Below are positions 49,238 to 58,421 of a stretch of 64,000 nt of DNA, piece after piece. Position 1 is the first letter of the stretch; each line of letters opens with the position of its first letter. Position numbers and translations under genes: made by a program. The DNA is from Pseudonocardia thermophila (GTDB lineage Bacteria; Actinomycetota; Actinomycetes; Mycobacteriales; Pseudonocardiaceae): assembly GCF_900142365.1 (NCBI RefSeq), contig NZ_FRAP01000001.1, positions 310,001 to 374,000 on the forward strand. Direction: 5' to 3'. The notes beneath the pieces were generated by a model. That model worked only from the letters and a program-made list of their open reading frames with translations, searched no databases and had not been told where the DNA came from.

Positions 49238-51763
49238 ATGACCCTCACCGACCGGCTTCCCCGCGACCCCGACGACCCGGACGCCTTCCTCGACGCCTTC
49301 GCCGACTGGGCGTTCGAGGAGCGCGGCATCTCGCTGTACCCCGCGCAGGAGGAGGCGCTGGTCGAGCTGGTCACCGGCAGCAACGTCATCCTCTCGACGC
49401 CGACCGGCTCCGGGAAGTCGCTGGTCGCCGTCGGCGCGCACGCCGCGACGCTGCAGCACGGCCGCCGCACCTACTACACCGCCCCCGTCAAGGCGCTGGT
49501 GTCGGAGAAGTTCTTCCAGCTCATCGACACCTTCGGCGCCGAGAAGGTGGGGATGCTGACCGGCGACGCGTCGGTCAACGAGAAGGCGCCGATCATCTGC
49601 TGCACCGCGGAGATCCTCGCCAACATCGCGCTGCGGTCCGGGCCGTACGCCGACATCGGATCGGTCGTGATGGACGAGTTCCACTTCTACGCCGACCCGG
49701 ACCGCGGCTGGGCCTGGCAGGTGCCGCTGATCGAGCTGCCGCAGGCGCAGTTCCTGCTGATGAGCGCCACGCTGGGCGATGTCACGTTCTTCCGCGACGA
49801 TCTCACCCGCCGCACCGGCCGCTCCACCGCGCTGATCACCGGCGTGGAGCGGCCCGTCCCGCTGCACTACCGCTACGTCACCACGCCGCTGCACGAGACG
49901 ATCGAGGAGCTCCTGGCCACCAAGGAGGCCCCGGTCTACGTCGTGCACTTCACGCAGGCCGCGGCGGTGGAACGGGCCCAGGCGCTGATGAGCATGAACG
50001 TCGCGACCAAGGAGGAGAAGCAGGCGATCGCCGAGCTGATCGGTGACTTCCGCTTCACCGCCGGCTTCGGCAAGACGCTCTCCCGCCTGGTCCGGCACGG
50101 CATCGGCGTGCACCACGCCGGGATGCTGCCGCGCTACCGGCGGCTGGTGGAGACCCTCGCCCAGTCCGGTCTGCTGAAGGTCATCTGCGGCACCGACACC
50201 CTCGGCGTCGGGATCAACGTGCCGATCCGCACGGTGCTGTTCACCGCGCTGTCCAAGTTCGACGGCAACCGCGTGCGGCCGCTGAAGGCTCGGGAGTTCC
50301 ACCAGATCGCCGGCCGGGCCGGGCGAGCGGGCTACGACACCGTCGGCACGGTGGTGGCGCAGGCGCCCGAGCACGAGGTGGAGAACGCGCGCCGGCTCGC
50401 CAAGGCCGGCGACGACCCGAAGAAGCGCAAGCGCGTCGTGCGGGTCAAACCGCCGGAGGGCTTCGTCGGCTGGTCCGAGGTGAGCTACGAGAAGCTCCAG
50501 CGCGCCCAGCCGGAGCCGCTGACCAGCCACTTCACCGTCACGTTCGCGATGCTGCTGAACGTGATCTCCCGGCCCGGCGACGCGTTCGCGGCCATGCGGC
50601 ACCTGCTGGAGGACAACCACGAGCCGCGGCACCGCCAGCGCAAGCACATCCTGCGCGCCATCGCGATCTACAAGGCGCTGCGCAACGCGGGCATCGTCGA
50701 GGAGCTGCCCGAGCCCGACGCGGAGGGCCGCCGGGTGCGCATCGTCGACGACCTGCAGCTGGACTTCGCGCTCAACCAGCCGCTCTCACCGTTCGCGCTG
50801 GCCACGCTGGAACTGCTCGACCGGGAATCGCCCACGTACGCGCTGGACGTGCTGTCGGTCGTCGAGGCGACGCTGGACGATCCGCGGCCGGTCCTCTACG
50901 CGCAGGAGAACAAGGCCAAGGCCGAGGCGCTCGCGGCGATGAAGGCCGAGGGCCTGGAGTACGAGGAGCGGATGGCCCGGCTGGAGGAGATCAGCTGGCC
51001 GAAGCCGCTCGACGAGCTGCTGCACGCCGCGCTGGAGACCTACCGGCGCGGCGCCCCGTGGGTGGCGGACGCGCGGCTGTCACCGAAGTCGGTCGCCCGC
51101 GACATGTACGAGCGCTCGATGACCTTCGTCGAGTACATCAGCTACTACCAGCTCGCCCGCTCCGAGGGTCTGGTGCTGCGCTACCTCGCCGACGCCTACC
51201 GGGCGCTGCGCCAGACGATCCCGGACGAGGCGAAGACCGAGGAGCTGGCCGACCTCGAGGAATGGCTGGGCGAGCTGGTCCGCCAGACCGACTCCAGCCT
51301 GCTCGACGAGTGGGAGGCGCTGGCCGCGGGCGAAGGCACCGCCGACGTACGGCCGCCGTCGATGGACCAGGGCCCGGCCGGGGTCACCGCCAACGCACGG
51401 GCGTTCCGGGTGCTGGTGCGCAACGCCATGTTCCGCCGGGTCGAGCTGGCCGCCCTGCAGCGCTACGACCTGCTCGGCGAGCTGGACGCGGAGTCCGGCT
51501 GGACGGCCGAGAAGTGGCGCGGAGCGCTGGAACCGTACTTCGCCGAGTACGGCGACGACGGCATCGGCACCGGGCCCGACGCGCGCGGCCCAGCGCTGCT
51601 GGCGATCGAGGAGGAGCCCGAGCGCTGGATCGTCCGCCAGGTCTTCGACGATCCCGAGGGCGATCACGACTGGGGGATCACCGCAGAGATCGACCTCGCC
51701 GCGTCGGACGCACAGGGGACACCCGTTGTGTGGATCACCGGGGTAGCTCCGCTGGGCGAGTGA
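49238..51763 (+). CDS. DEAD/DEAH-box helicase with DUF3516
   Basis: Superfamily 2 helicase of 841 residues, the counterpart of mycobacterial Rv2917. The core shows Q-like LYPAQEEALVELVTGSNVIL, Walker A STPTGSGKSLVAVGAHAA near residue 53, the DExH-type box SVVMDEFHFYADPDRGWAWQ, LLMSATLGDVTFF, and motif VI EFHQIAGRAGRAGYDT near 355. DUF3516 fills the C-terminal half (EGFVGWSEVSYEKLQRAQPE, PRHRQRKHILRAIAIYKALR, MTFVEYISYYQLARSEGLVL). Relatives of the Ski2 type work on RNA, but the substrate of this group has not been proved. The ATG start is preceded by a weak ribosome site. Confidence 0.93.
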   Translation: MTLTDRLPRDPDDPDAFLDAFADWAFEERGISLYPAQEEALVELVTGSNVILSTPTGSGKSLVAVGAHAATLQHGRRTYYTAPVKALVSEKFFQLIDTFGAEKVGMLTGDASVNEKAPIICCTAEILANIALRSGPYADIGSVVMDEFHFYADPDRGWAWQVPLIELPQAQFLLMSATLGDVTFFRDDLTRRTGRSTALITGVERPVPLHYRYVTTPLHETIEELLATKEAPVYVVHFTQAAAVERAQALMSMNVATKEEKQAIAELIGDFRFTAGFGKTLSRLVRHGIGVHHAGMLPRYRRLVETLAQSGLLKVICGTDTLGVGINVPIRTVLFTALSKFDGNRVRPLKAREFHQIAGRAGRAGYDTVGTVVAQAPEHEVENARRLAKAGDDPKKRKRVVRVKPPEGFVGWSEVSYEKLQRAQPEPLTSHFTVTFAMLLNVISRPGDAFAAMRHLLEDNHEPRHRQRKHILRAIAIYKALRNAGIVEELPEPDAEGRRVRIVDDLQLDFALNQPLSPFALATLELLDRESPTYALDVLSVVEATLDDPRPVLYAQENKAKAEALAAMKAEGLEYEERMARLEEISWPKPLDELLHAALETYRRGAPWVADARLSPKSVARDMYERSMTFVEYISYYQLARSEGLVLRYLADAYRALRQTIPDEAKTEELADLEEWLGELVRQTDSSLLDEWEALAAGEGTADVRPPSMDQGPAGVTANARAFRVLVRNAMFRRVELAALQRYDLLGELDAESGWTAEKWRGALEPYFAEYGDDGIGTGPDARGPALLAIEEEPERWIVRQVFDDPEGDHDWGITAEIDLAASDAQGTPVVWITGVAPLGE

Positions 51764-51878
51764 GAGCGCGATCACCCGACCCTCCACCGAGTGGCGGAAG
51801 TCGGCACGGACGGTAATCTCAGCGCCGGTCGGTGCCCGGGTCTGAGGCACCCCAAGCACGGCGTGGGGGGTCGATTCG

Positions 51879-53798
51879 GTGGTGTCGGATCGATCGCCAA
51901 TCGGTTCCGACGCCGCGGCGCAGGCTCGCCGCTGGGCCGACGCGGTCGCCTCACGCGCGCCGCGGCCCGTGGCGGACCTGGTTCCGCTCGTGGCGACGGT
52001 GGCGGGACGGCTGTCCGGCGGATGGTTGCTCGACGCGGGTGCGCGGGCGATCGCGGCCGGGCTGCCGGCGCGCGCTGCGGAACGGGTCGGCGAACTGGTC
52101 GGCGCGCTCGCGGCGGGGTTCGCCCAGGGACTGAACGGCGGCGACCACCGGCGCAGCCGGCCTGCGGTCGACTCCCGGATCGGGCTGTGGATCTGCGACC
52201 CGGACGGCACGGTCGCCGATGCCAACCAAGCGTTCGCCGACCTGGTCGGCCGCCCGCTGGCACAGATCATCGGCCGCCCGCTGTGCCTGTCCGACGCCGA
52301 GTGGGAGACCGTCGCCCAGGTCGCCGAGGGCACCGTCGACCACCTGCGTGCGCACCGCACCTGGCGCCGCCCCGACGGGACGCAGGTGCGCGCCGACGTG
52401 CTGGTGCTGCGCGGTGGGGCCACCGCGGGCGGCAAGGCCCGGGTGGTCGGCCTGGTCGAGCGCGCCGACGGCCGCACGCGCCCGACCCTGCTCACCGACC
52501 ACGACGCGCTGACCGGCGTGCTCGACCGGGCAGCGCTGTTCGACGCGCTGGCCGCCGACCCGGACACCCTGATCGGGCTGTGCTACCTCGACCTCGACGG
52601 GTTCAAGGCGGTCAACGACACCCTCGGCAACGAGGGCGGTGACATCGTGCTGCGCGCGGTCGCCCGCCGCCTCGACGACGAGCTGGCCCGCGACGGACAC
52701 GTCGTGGCGCGCACCGGCGGCGACGAGTTCGCCGTGCTCGTGCACGGCGCCACCGGCGACCCGGAACGCGATCTCGACGAGCTGCAGCGGGTCGCCCACC
52801 GGGTGCTGGCGATCGTGCGGCGCCCGGTGCGGATCGGCGGGCACCGGATCGCGGTGACCGCCAGCGCGGGCGTCGTGCGCCGGGACCCGGGTCGCCGTCA
52901 GGGCGCGGAGCTGATGCGTGCGGCCAGCACCACGCTCAGCCGCGCCAAGAAGGCCGGCCGCGACCGGGTGGCCGTGTTCGACCCGGACCTGCACCACCGC
53001 GATGTCTCGCGGTTCGCGATGACCGCGCGGATGCCGCAGGCGCTCGCCGACGGCGAGTTCTCGCTGGAGTACCAGCCACTGGTGCGGCTCGCCGACGGCA
53101 CGCTCGTCGGCGTGGAGGCGCTCGCGCGCTGGACGCTGCCGAACGGGGAGCGCGTCTCGCCCGACCGGTTCGTGCCGCTCGCCGAGGAGACCGGCATGAT
53201 CGTGCCGCTCGGCCGGTGGGTGCTGGCCGAGGCGTGCCGGCAGTCCGCGGAGTGGCTGCGCGCCGGTGTGCCGCCGCTGCTGATGAGCGTGAACCTCGCG
53301 GCGAAGCAGGTCGACGACTCGGGCCTCGTCGACGCCGTGACGCGCGCGTTGACGGAGAACGGCCTTCCCCCGCAGACCCTGCAGCTGGAGCTGACCGAGA
53401 GCGAGGTCATGGACCCGTCCACGGGCACCCGCGCCACCCTCGAGGCGCTGGCCGGGTTCGGGGTGCGCCTGGCGATCGACGACTTCGGCACCGGTTACTC
53501 GAACCTCGCCTACCTGCGCTCGCTCCCCGTGCACGCGCTCAAGCTGGCCGGGCCGTTCGTCACCGGCGCGCTGAACCCGGCCGGCGACAGCAGCGTGGAC
53601 GTGGAGATCACCTCCATGCTGGTGGGGCTGGCGCACGCGCTCGGGCTGACCGTCACCGCCGAGTCGGTGGAGACCCCGGAGCAGGCGGCGCAGCTGCTGG
53701 AGCTCGGCTGCGACCTGGGACAGGGCTGGCTCTACTCCCCCGCCGTCGGCCCGGGGGAGGTGCCCGGTCTGGTCGGCCGCCCGCTCGGGGTGAGCTGA
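51879..53798 (+). CDS. Cyclic-di-GMP enzyme: PAS-GGDEF-EAL protein
   Basis: A 639-residue soluble regulator of cyclic di-GMP. After an Ala-rich helical N-terminus comes a PAS-like domain (IGLWICDPDGTVADANQAFA, ADLVGRPLAQIIG). The GGDEF domain follows, with an intact GGDEF signature at residues 280-284 and LCYLDLDGFKAVNDTLGNEG. The EAL domain has EAL at 413-415 (LVGVEALARW), a ...NLAAKQ... block, ELTESEVMD and DDFGTGYSNLAYLRSLPV. All catalytic signatures look intact, so it could make or break c-di-GMP. No membrane segments are seen. Its stop abuts the convergent DUF742 stop. Confidence 0.93.
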   Translation: MVSDRSPIGSDAAAQARRWADAVASRAPRPVADLVPLVATVAGRLSGGWLLDAGARAIAAGLPARAAERVGELVGALAAGFAQGLNGGDHRRSRPAVDSRIGLWICDPDGTVADANQAFADLVGRPLAQIIGRPLCLSDAEWETVAQVAEGTVDHLRAHRTWRRPDGTQVRADVLVLRGGATAGGKARVVGLVERADGRTRPTLLTDHDALTGVLDRAALFDALAADPDTLIGLCYLDLDGFKAVNDTLGNEGGDIVLRAVARRLDDELARDGHVVARTGGDEFAVLVHGATGDPERDLDELQRVAHRVLAIVRRPVRIGGHRIAVTASAGVVRRDPGRRQGAELMRAASTTLSRAKKAGRDRVAVFDPDLHHRDVSRFAMTARMPQALADGEFSLEYQPLVRLADGTLVGVEALARWTLPNGERVSPDRFVPLAEETGMIVPLGRWVLAEACRQSAEWLRAGVPPLLMSVNLAAKQVDDSGLVDAVTRALTENGLPPQTLQLELTESEVMDPSTGTRATLEALAGFGVRLAIDDFGTGYSNLAYLRSLPVHALKLAGPFVTGALNPAGDSSVDVEITSMLVGLAHALGLTVTAESVETPEQAAQLLELGCDLGQGWLYSPAVGPGEVPGLVGRPLGVS

Positions 53799-54398
53799 TC
53801 AGAGCCGGTGCAGCCCCGCCAGCACACGCCGCAGGAAGTCCATGTCGTTGACGGCCGCGGCGTGCAGGGTGAGCGCCCCGGTGTCGATGAGGTCGGCGAC
53901 GAGCACCCGCACCACCCCGAGCGGAAGGCGGGCGAGGGCGGCGACCTCCGCGATCGAGCGCGGCTGCGTGCACAGCTCGACGACCGTGCGCTGCTCGAGC
54001 CCGATGCCGATCGCGCCGCGCGGGCCGCGCGAGATCAGCGCCTCGATCGGCAGGTCGCGCGAGCCGCGGGTGCGCCCGCCGGTGACGACGTACGGGCGGA
54101 CGCGGAGGCCCTCGGCCACGACGGTCCGGCTGTCGTCGACGGGCGGATCTGCGGGTGGGACGGGGAGCGGGCGGGTTTCCGGGAGAGAGTCCGGTGCGGG
54201 TGGGGAGTCCGCGCTCGCCGGGTCGGGGGAAGGTCGGTCGTCCGATAAGAGGGCGTCCGATGGAGCAGCCTCCGACGGGGTGCTCTCCGATGGGGCAGCG
54301 GCCGTTCGGGTCTTGGCCGCCTTCCGCCTGCGCCGGGACGCTCCACCGAACCGGGCGCCCGTCAAGCCCACCACGGGGCCGTCGGCCGGCTCACTCAT
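53799..54398 (-). CDS. Orphan DUF742 protein
   Basis: A 199-residue protein whose C-terminal about 110 residues form DUF742 (LRVRPYVVTGGRTRGSRDLP, EQRTVVELCTQPRSIAEVAA, ARLPLGVVRVLVADLIDTGA, FLRRVLAGLHRL). DUF742 is usually the third gene of 'conservons', between a roadblock protein and a GTPase beside a nitrate-sensor-like kinase. None of those partners is present here. The N-terminal half is a basic patch (RRRRKAAKTR) followed by a Ser/Pro/Asp-rich linker with repeated PSE and PSD units, probably disordered. The ATG start is clear. Confidence 0.87.
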   Translation of the reverse strand: MSEPADGPVVGLTGARFGGASRRRRKAAKTRTAAAPSESTPSEAAPSDALLSDDRPSPDPASADSPPAPDSLPETRPLPVPPADPPVDDSRTVVAEGLRVRPYVVTGGRTRGSRDLPIEALISRGPRGAIGIGLEQRTVVELCTQPRSIAEVAALARLPLGVVRVLVADLIDTGALTLHAAAVNDMDFLRRVLAGLHRL

Positions 54399-54521
54399 CT
54401 GTCCAGGCCCTTCGCTTCGGGGGATGGAAAAACCTTCCCCACGTTGTGTGACGTGCTTGTTTCGTCGATGTTCCCGCCAGGCAACCTACCTTGACGATCA
54501 GGCAGAAGTAGGCTCGATCGG

Positions 54522-54995
54522 GTGACCACGATCAGCGCAGGGCTGCTCCTGCACCGCCAGCGGGAGGACGCGCAGGAGGTGGAGGTCCTGCTGGGCCACA
54601 TGGGTGGCCCGTTCTTCGCGCGGAAGGACGACGGGGGCTGGTCCATCCCCAAGGGGATCATCGAGCCGGGCGAGGACCCCCTCGCCGGAGCCGTCCGCGA
54701 GTTCACCGAGGAGATGGGCAGCCCGCCCCCGGACGGGCCGGCCATCCCGCTCGGATCGGTCCGCGCGCGCGGCAAGACGATCACCGTGTTCGCGGTCGAG
54801 GGCGACTTCGACGCCTCCTCGATCAAGAGCAACGAGTTCGAGCTGGAGTGGCCGCCCCGCTCGGGGCGCATCCAGTCGTTCCCGGAGATCGACCGGGCCG
54901 CGTGGTTCGACACCACCACCGCGCGCAGGAAGCTGACCGCCGCACAGGTGACGTTCGTCGATCGACTGCTGGAGGCGCTCGCCGAGCAGGGATGA
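54522..54995 (+). CDS. NUDIX hydrolase
   Basis: A 157-residue pyrophosphohydrolase acting on a nucleoside diphosphate linked to some group. The Nudix box G-x5-E-x7-REUxEExGU is seen as IIEPGEDPLAGAVREFTEEM starting near residue 48. SAGLLLHRQ opens the fold and GGWSIPKG precedes the box. It resembles the group sometimes called 'predicted NTP pyrophosphohydrolase of the MutT type with a kinase-like partner', but the substrate cannot be named. The GTG start is 123 bp from the divergent DUF742 gene. The next gene starts 7 bp after the stop. Confidence 0.92.
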   Translation: MTTISAGLLLHRQREDAQEVEVLLGHMGGPFFARKDDGGWSIPKGIIEPGEDPLAGAVREFTEEMGSPPPDGPAIPLGSVRARGKTITVFAVEGDFDASSIKSNEFELEWPPRSGRIQSFPEIDRAAWFDTTTARRKLTAAQVTFVDRLLEALAEQG

Positions 54996-55002
54996 TGGCG
55001 CC

Positions 55003-55608
55003 ATGGCCGTAACCCGCGGGTTCGTCGGCAAGCGCCGCACTCGGGACCCCCGCCTGCCCCCTGGTCAGTACGACGCCCGTGACGAATGGCCAGTGCTGCA
55101 CGCGGAGGCCACGCCGCGGCTGGACACCGCGCGCTGGACGTTCACGATCTCGGGGCTCGTCGAGCAGGAGACCACGTGGACGTGGGACGAGCTCCGCGCG
55201 CTCCCCCGCTCCCGCTACGAAGGCGACATCCACTGCGTCACCACGTGGTCGAAGCTCGGGATGACCTTCGAGGGGGTCTCCGTCGACACCCTCCTCGACG
55301 CCGCCCGGCCGCTGCCCTCGGCCACGCACGTACTGGCGACCTCGCACACCGGCTACACGACCAACCTCCCGCTCGCCGACGTCACCGGCGGCAAGGCGTG
55401 GGTCGTGTGGGAAGCCCAGGGGCATCCGCTCACCGTCGAGCACGGCGGGCCCGCCCGGCTGCTCGTCCCGCACCTGTACTTCTGGAAGAGCGCGAAGTGG
55501 GTCTCCGGGCTGCGGCTGCTCGACCACGACGAGCCCGGCTTCTGGGAGCGCAACGGCTACCACGACCGCGGCGATCCCTGGCTCGAGCAGCGCTACCAGG
55601 GTGACTGA
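55003..55608 (+). CDS. Sulfite-oxidase-like molybdopterin oxidoreductase
   Basis: A 201-residue cytoplasmic enzyme with an oxidoreductase molybdopterin-binding fold of the sulfite oxidase/YedY group. The cysteine ligand to molybdenum is in YEGDIHCVTTWSKLGMTFEG near residue 78. Further marks are VLATSHTGYTTNLPLADV, PHLYFWKSAKWVSGLRLL, and the end ERNGYHDRGDPWLEQRYQG, which is typical of bacterial sulfite-oxidase-like proteins. There is no dimerisation domain or Tat signal. Its stop overlaps the start of the flavin reductase gene by one base, so electrons probably pass between the two products. Confidence 0.92.
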   Translation: MAVTRGFVGKRRTRDPRLPPGQYDARDEWPVLHAEATPRLDTARWTFTISGLVEQETTWTWDELRALPRSRYEGDIHCVTTWSKLGMTFEGVSVDTLLDAARPLPSATHVLATSHTGYTTNLPLADVTGGKAWVVWEAQGHPLTVEHGGPARLLVPHLYFWKSAKWVSGLRLLDHDEPGFWERNGYHDRGDPWLEQRYQGD

Positions 55609-56300
55609 TGGCGGGCTGGCAGACCGCGACGGTCGTCTCCGTCCGCGCCGAGACGGCGAGTGCGCGCACCTTCCGGCTGCGGCTGCCCGAGTTCGAGCCG
55701 CACCTGCCCGGCCAGCACTACGTCCTGCGGCTCACCGCGCCCGACGGATACCGCGCCAGCCGCTCCTACTCGGTGGCATCGGTGCCCGACGGCAGTCCCG
55801 AGATCGAGCTGACCGTCGAGCGGCTGCCCGGCGGGGAGGTCTCGGAGTTCCTGCACGACGTGGTGGTCCCCGGTGACGAGCTCGAGGTGCGTGGACCGAT
55901 CGGCGGCTGGTTCGTCTGGCGGGTGGATCGCCCGGCGCTACTGGTCGGGGGCGGCTCCGGAGTCGTCCCGCTGATGGCGATGCTGCGAGCGGCCCGCAGC
56001 GCTGGGAAGGCCGATCTCGTGCGGCTGGTGGTGTCGGTGCGCACCCCCGAGGACCTGTACTACCGCGACGAGATCACCGGCCCGCAGACCACCGTGGTCC
56101 ACACCCGGGTCGCACCACCGGACGAGGCGCGCGGCGTCGACCGGCTCACCACCGCCGATCTCGCGCCCCTCGTGCGCGGTGGCGAGGACGTCTTCGTGTG
56201 CGGCTCGCCCGGGTTCTGCGACACGGCGACCGACCGGCTCACCGAGGTCGGCGTGCCGGAGCGGGCCATCCGCGTCGAGCGCTTCGGACCCTCGGGCTGA
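55608..56300 (+). CDS. FAD-dependent ferredoxin-NAD(P)H reductase-like protein
   Basis: A 230-residue flavoprotein of the ferredoxin reductase family without an iron-sulfur domain. The FAD site is YRASRSYSVASVPDG and the nucleotide site is PALLVGGGSGVVPLMAMLRA; VFVCGSPGFCDTATDRL is the C-terminal NAD(P) motif. It is fused in expression to the molybdopterin oxidoreductase by an ATGA-type overlap and is the likely electron partner. The direction of electron flow is not known. The pairing of these two genes is common in actinobacteria. Confidence 0.92.
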   Translation: MAGWQTATVVSVRAETASARTFRLRLPEFEPHLPGQHYVLRLTAPDGYRASRSYSVASVPDGSPEIELTVERLPGGEVSEFLHDVVVPGDELEVRGPIGGWFVWRVDRPALLVGGGSGVVPLMAMLRAARSAGKADLVRLVVSVRTPEDLYYRDEITGPQTTVVHTRVAPPDEARGVDRLTTADLAPLVRGGEDVFVCGSPGFCDTATDRLTEVGVPERAIRVERFGPSG

Positions 56301-56445
56301 CCGGTCCGGCCACCACCGGACCGAGCGACCGGGAACCGCGCGGATCCAGCTACGGACCGTGGCGATCTCCGGGTCGTGCAACACCTTCGGGTGGGATCGT
56401 CCCGGCACAGGCGACGGCGCGGCTCCAGCGCGCGAAGCTGTGCGC

Positions 56446-56613
56446 ATGCACCGCAGGACAGCGTTCGCCGCGGCCGTCGCCGCGCTCGTGGTCGCCGTCG
56501 TGCTCGGGTCCGCGACGGCGGCCGTGGCCGCCGAGCAGCCGGTGAGCGCCGGTTGGGACACCGCAAACCGGGGCTGGCACATCCCACCGAACCCGGCCTT
56601 CGCCGACGACTGA
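56446..56613 (+). CDS. Small secreted peptide
   Basis: A 55-residue frame with a classical Sec signal peptide: MHRRTAFAAAVAALVVAVVL, ending GSATAAVAA with an A-x-A cleavage site near residue 29. The predicted mature part is only about 26 residues, EQPVSAGWDTANRGWHIPPN followed by PAFADD. It has two tryptophans and no cysteine. It resembles no known family. The ATG has no strong ribosome site. The well-formed signal sequence is the main reason to list it; it could still be chance. Confidence 0.5.
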   Translation: MHRRTAFAAAVAALVVAVVLGSATAAVAAEQPVSAGWDTANRGWHIPPNPAFADD

Positions 56614-56650
56614 TCGGCCGAGTCCCGATCCACCGGCTCCAGCCGGTTCT

Positions 56651-56684
56651 GCCGCCGCCGCACCACCCCTCCTGCGGCGGCGGC
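56651..56684. terminator. Stem-loop between convergent genes
   Basis: A perfect 12-bp stem, GCCGCCGCCGCA (56651-56662) with TGCGGCGGCGGC (56673-56684), encloses a 10-base loop. It lies midway between the ends of the secreted-peptide frame and the convergent oxidoreductase gene. It has no T-run, as is usual in this GC range, and could end transcription from both sides. Confidence 0.6.
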
Positions 56685-56713
56685 GCCGTGTCCGGCCACG
56701 TGCCCTCGACGGC

Positions 56714-57559
56714 TCACCCCTCCATGCCCCACACGGAGCCGAGCTCGTCCGCGTCGGCCGCGGCGATCCGCCGGTAGACCTCCGCCGCCGCCGTCGAGAA
56801 CCCGTTCGGCAGCCCCGCGGCGGCGAACGCGGCCGCGGCCTCGTCCATCTCCCCTGCCCAGCGCCAGGCCCGGTCGCCGGCCCGCCGCGCCATCGTGGTC
56901 ATCTCCCGCTCGCTGCCCTTGCGGTCCAGCTCGCTGCGCAGCGCCTCCTCGACGCCGTACGCGCGGGCGGTGGCGAACAGCGCCAGCCACGCGGCGGGGA
57001 TGGCCTTGCTCTGCAGCGCGTAGCACGCTTTGAGCGCACTGGCCGCCCCCAGCTCGGCGCCGAGCACGCGGGCTTCGAACGGGCTGCCGGCGAACAGCTC
57101 GGCGACCGCGGGCGCACACCGCCCCGCCAGCCACAGCGTGGTGGTGCCGCGGGTCCAGCCGGGCGGGCCGATGACCGCGCCGTCGACGACGTTCTCCGGC
57201 CCGAACAGCTCGGCCACGGCTTGCACGGTCTGGGGGGCGACCGCGTTCGCCTCGACGTACAGCGGCGGATCGCCGGCCGCGGCGGCCGCGACCTCGCGCG
57301 CCACGTCGAGCGCGGCGTGCGGCGGGCAGATCGACACGACGACGTCCGCGCGCCGGGTCAGCTCGGGCACGTCGGGGACGGCGATCAGGTCGGCCAGCTC
57401 GGCCCGCTTGGCGGTGGCGTGGCTGCGGCCCTTGTCGGCCCAGATGACCGCGCTCGCGGCAGCCTTGAGGGCGGAGCCGATCGCCGCGCCCATCGCCCCC
57501 GGGTGCAGCACCCCGACGACCGGACGCTCAGGTAGGGATCGCACGCGGTCATCCAACAC
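56714..57559 (-). CDS. NAD(P)-binding oxidoreductase with DUF1932
   Basis: A 281-residue protein of the 6-phosphogluconate/3-hydroxyisobutyrate dehydrogenase superfamily. A Rossmann start, VVGVLHPGAMGAAIGSALKA, is followed by the substrate-site-like DGAVIGPPGWTRGTTTLWLA. A C-terminal helical DUF1932 domain contains ALKACYALQSKAIPAAWLAL. Proteins of this layout reduce or oxidise a hydroxy acid, but the substrate is unknown. The GTG at 57559 follows the upstream gene by 2 bp; GTG 57544 is an alternative. It is the last gene of a minus-strand run starting with the MFS carrier. Confidence 0.83.
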   Translation of the reverse strand: MLDDRVRSLPERPVVGVLHPGAMGAAIGSALKAAASAVIWADKGRSHATAKRAELADLIAVPDVPELTRRADVVVSICPPHAALDVAREVAAAAAGDPPLYVEANAVAPQTVQAVAELFGPENVVDGAVIGPPGWTRGTTTLWLAGRCAPAVAELFAGSPFEARVLGAELGAASALKACYALQSKAIPAAWLALFATARAYGVEEALRSELDRKGSEREMTTMARRAGDRAWRWAGEMDEAAAAFAAAGLPNGFSTAAAEVYRRIAAADADELGSVWGMEG

Positions 57560-57561
57560 CC

Positions 57562-58365
57562 TCAGCCTGCGGCGATCAGCTCCGCCACCCGGGTGTGCAG
57601 GTTCGCCAGCAGCGTGTCGACGCCGGGGACCGCGACCACGGTCAGGACGAGCACGGCGACCGTCAGCGCGGGCACCACCAGCCGCGCCTCGACGGCGCCG
57701 CCGGTGCGCATCCGCAGCGGCCGCGGGCTGCCCACCGGGTACCAGCTGCGGCCCTTGATCCGCAGCGGCCACAGCAGCGGCGCCCCGGACTCGGTGATCG
57801 CGTCGCCGACGGAGTGCACGGCCATCCCGATCGCGACGGCGGTGCCGAGCCAGCCCGCGGTACCGGCGGTGCCGCCGGGCACGTACTCCTCGACGGCGAG
57901 GGTGAGCCCGGCCGCGATCACGAGCGACGGCGGGCCGGGTACCAGCTGGTCGAGGCCCTTGATCGCCAGCGCCAGGCACACGAACAGGGTGCCGACCAGC
58001 ACCGGGGTGCCCCAGCGCACCGAGGCGAGGTTGATGGCCAGTCCCAGCCCGACCGCGCCGAGCAGGGTGTGGGTGAGCCCGCGGTGGGTGCCGCGGCCGG
58101 TGTCGCGGCGGCCCCTCGTCAGGTCGTAGACGAGCGCGGAGAACGGCCGGATCAGGTGCGACGCCGCCCAGGACGCGACCGAGAAGCGGCGCGACGCGAC
58201 CGACGAGGGGTGGTCGAGATCGGGCAGCAGGGCCGCGCCGGCGCAGACGGCCGCGAACGTCACCACGGTACCGGCGGTGGGCGTGATGCCGACCAGGCGC
58301 GGGGCGAATCCCGCCACCGCCAGTCCGACCGCCGCTCCCGACATCGCATGGCTGACCCCGAGCAC
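57562..58365 (-). CDS. Membrane metal-dependent hydrolase, YdjM/DUF457 type
   Basis: A 267-residue membrane protein of the LexA-binding/inner membrane-associated hydrolase family (YdjM, DUF457). It has the family start VLGVSHAMSGAAVGLAVAG, the metal-ligand region GAALLPDLDHPSSVASRRFS, and HRGLTHTLLGAVGLGL with two histidines. A second His region lies in GMAVHSVGDAITESGAPLLW, and several helices are spread throughout. YdjM-like proteins are cell-envelope hydrolases of unknown substrate, some under SOS control in other bacteria. The GTG start was chosen because the family begins at this point. Confidence 0.85.
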   Translation of the reverse strand: MLGVSHAMSGAAVGLAVAGFAPRLVGITPTAGTVVTFAAVCAGAALLPDLDHPSSVASRRFSVASWAASHLIRPFSALVYDLTRGRRDTGRGTHRGLTHTLLGAVGLGLAINLASVRWGTPVLVGTLFVCLALAIKGLDQLVPGPPSLVIAAGLTLAVEEYVPGGTAGTAGWLGTAVAIGMAVHSVGDAITESGAPLLWPLRIKGRSWYPVGSPRPLRMRTGGAVEARLVVPALTVAVLVLTVVAVPGVDTLLANLHTRVAELIAAG

Positions 58366-58421
58366 GGATCCGACGCTACGTTCCGCCCTCGGCGTGTCGG
58401 CGGAGCCACGCCGGATGGTGA

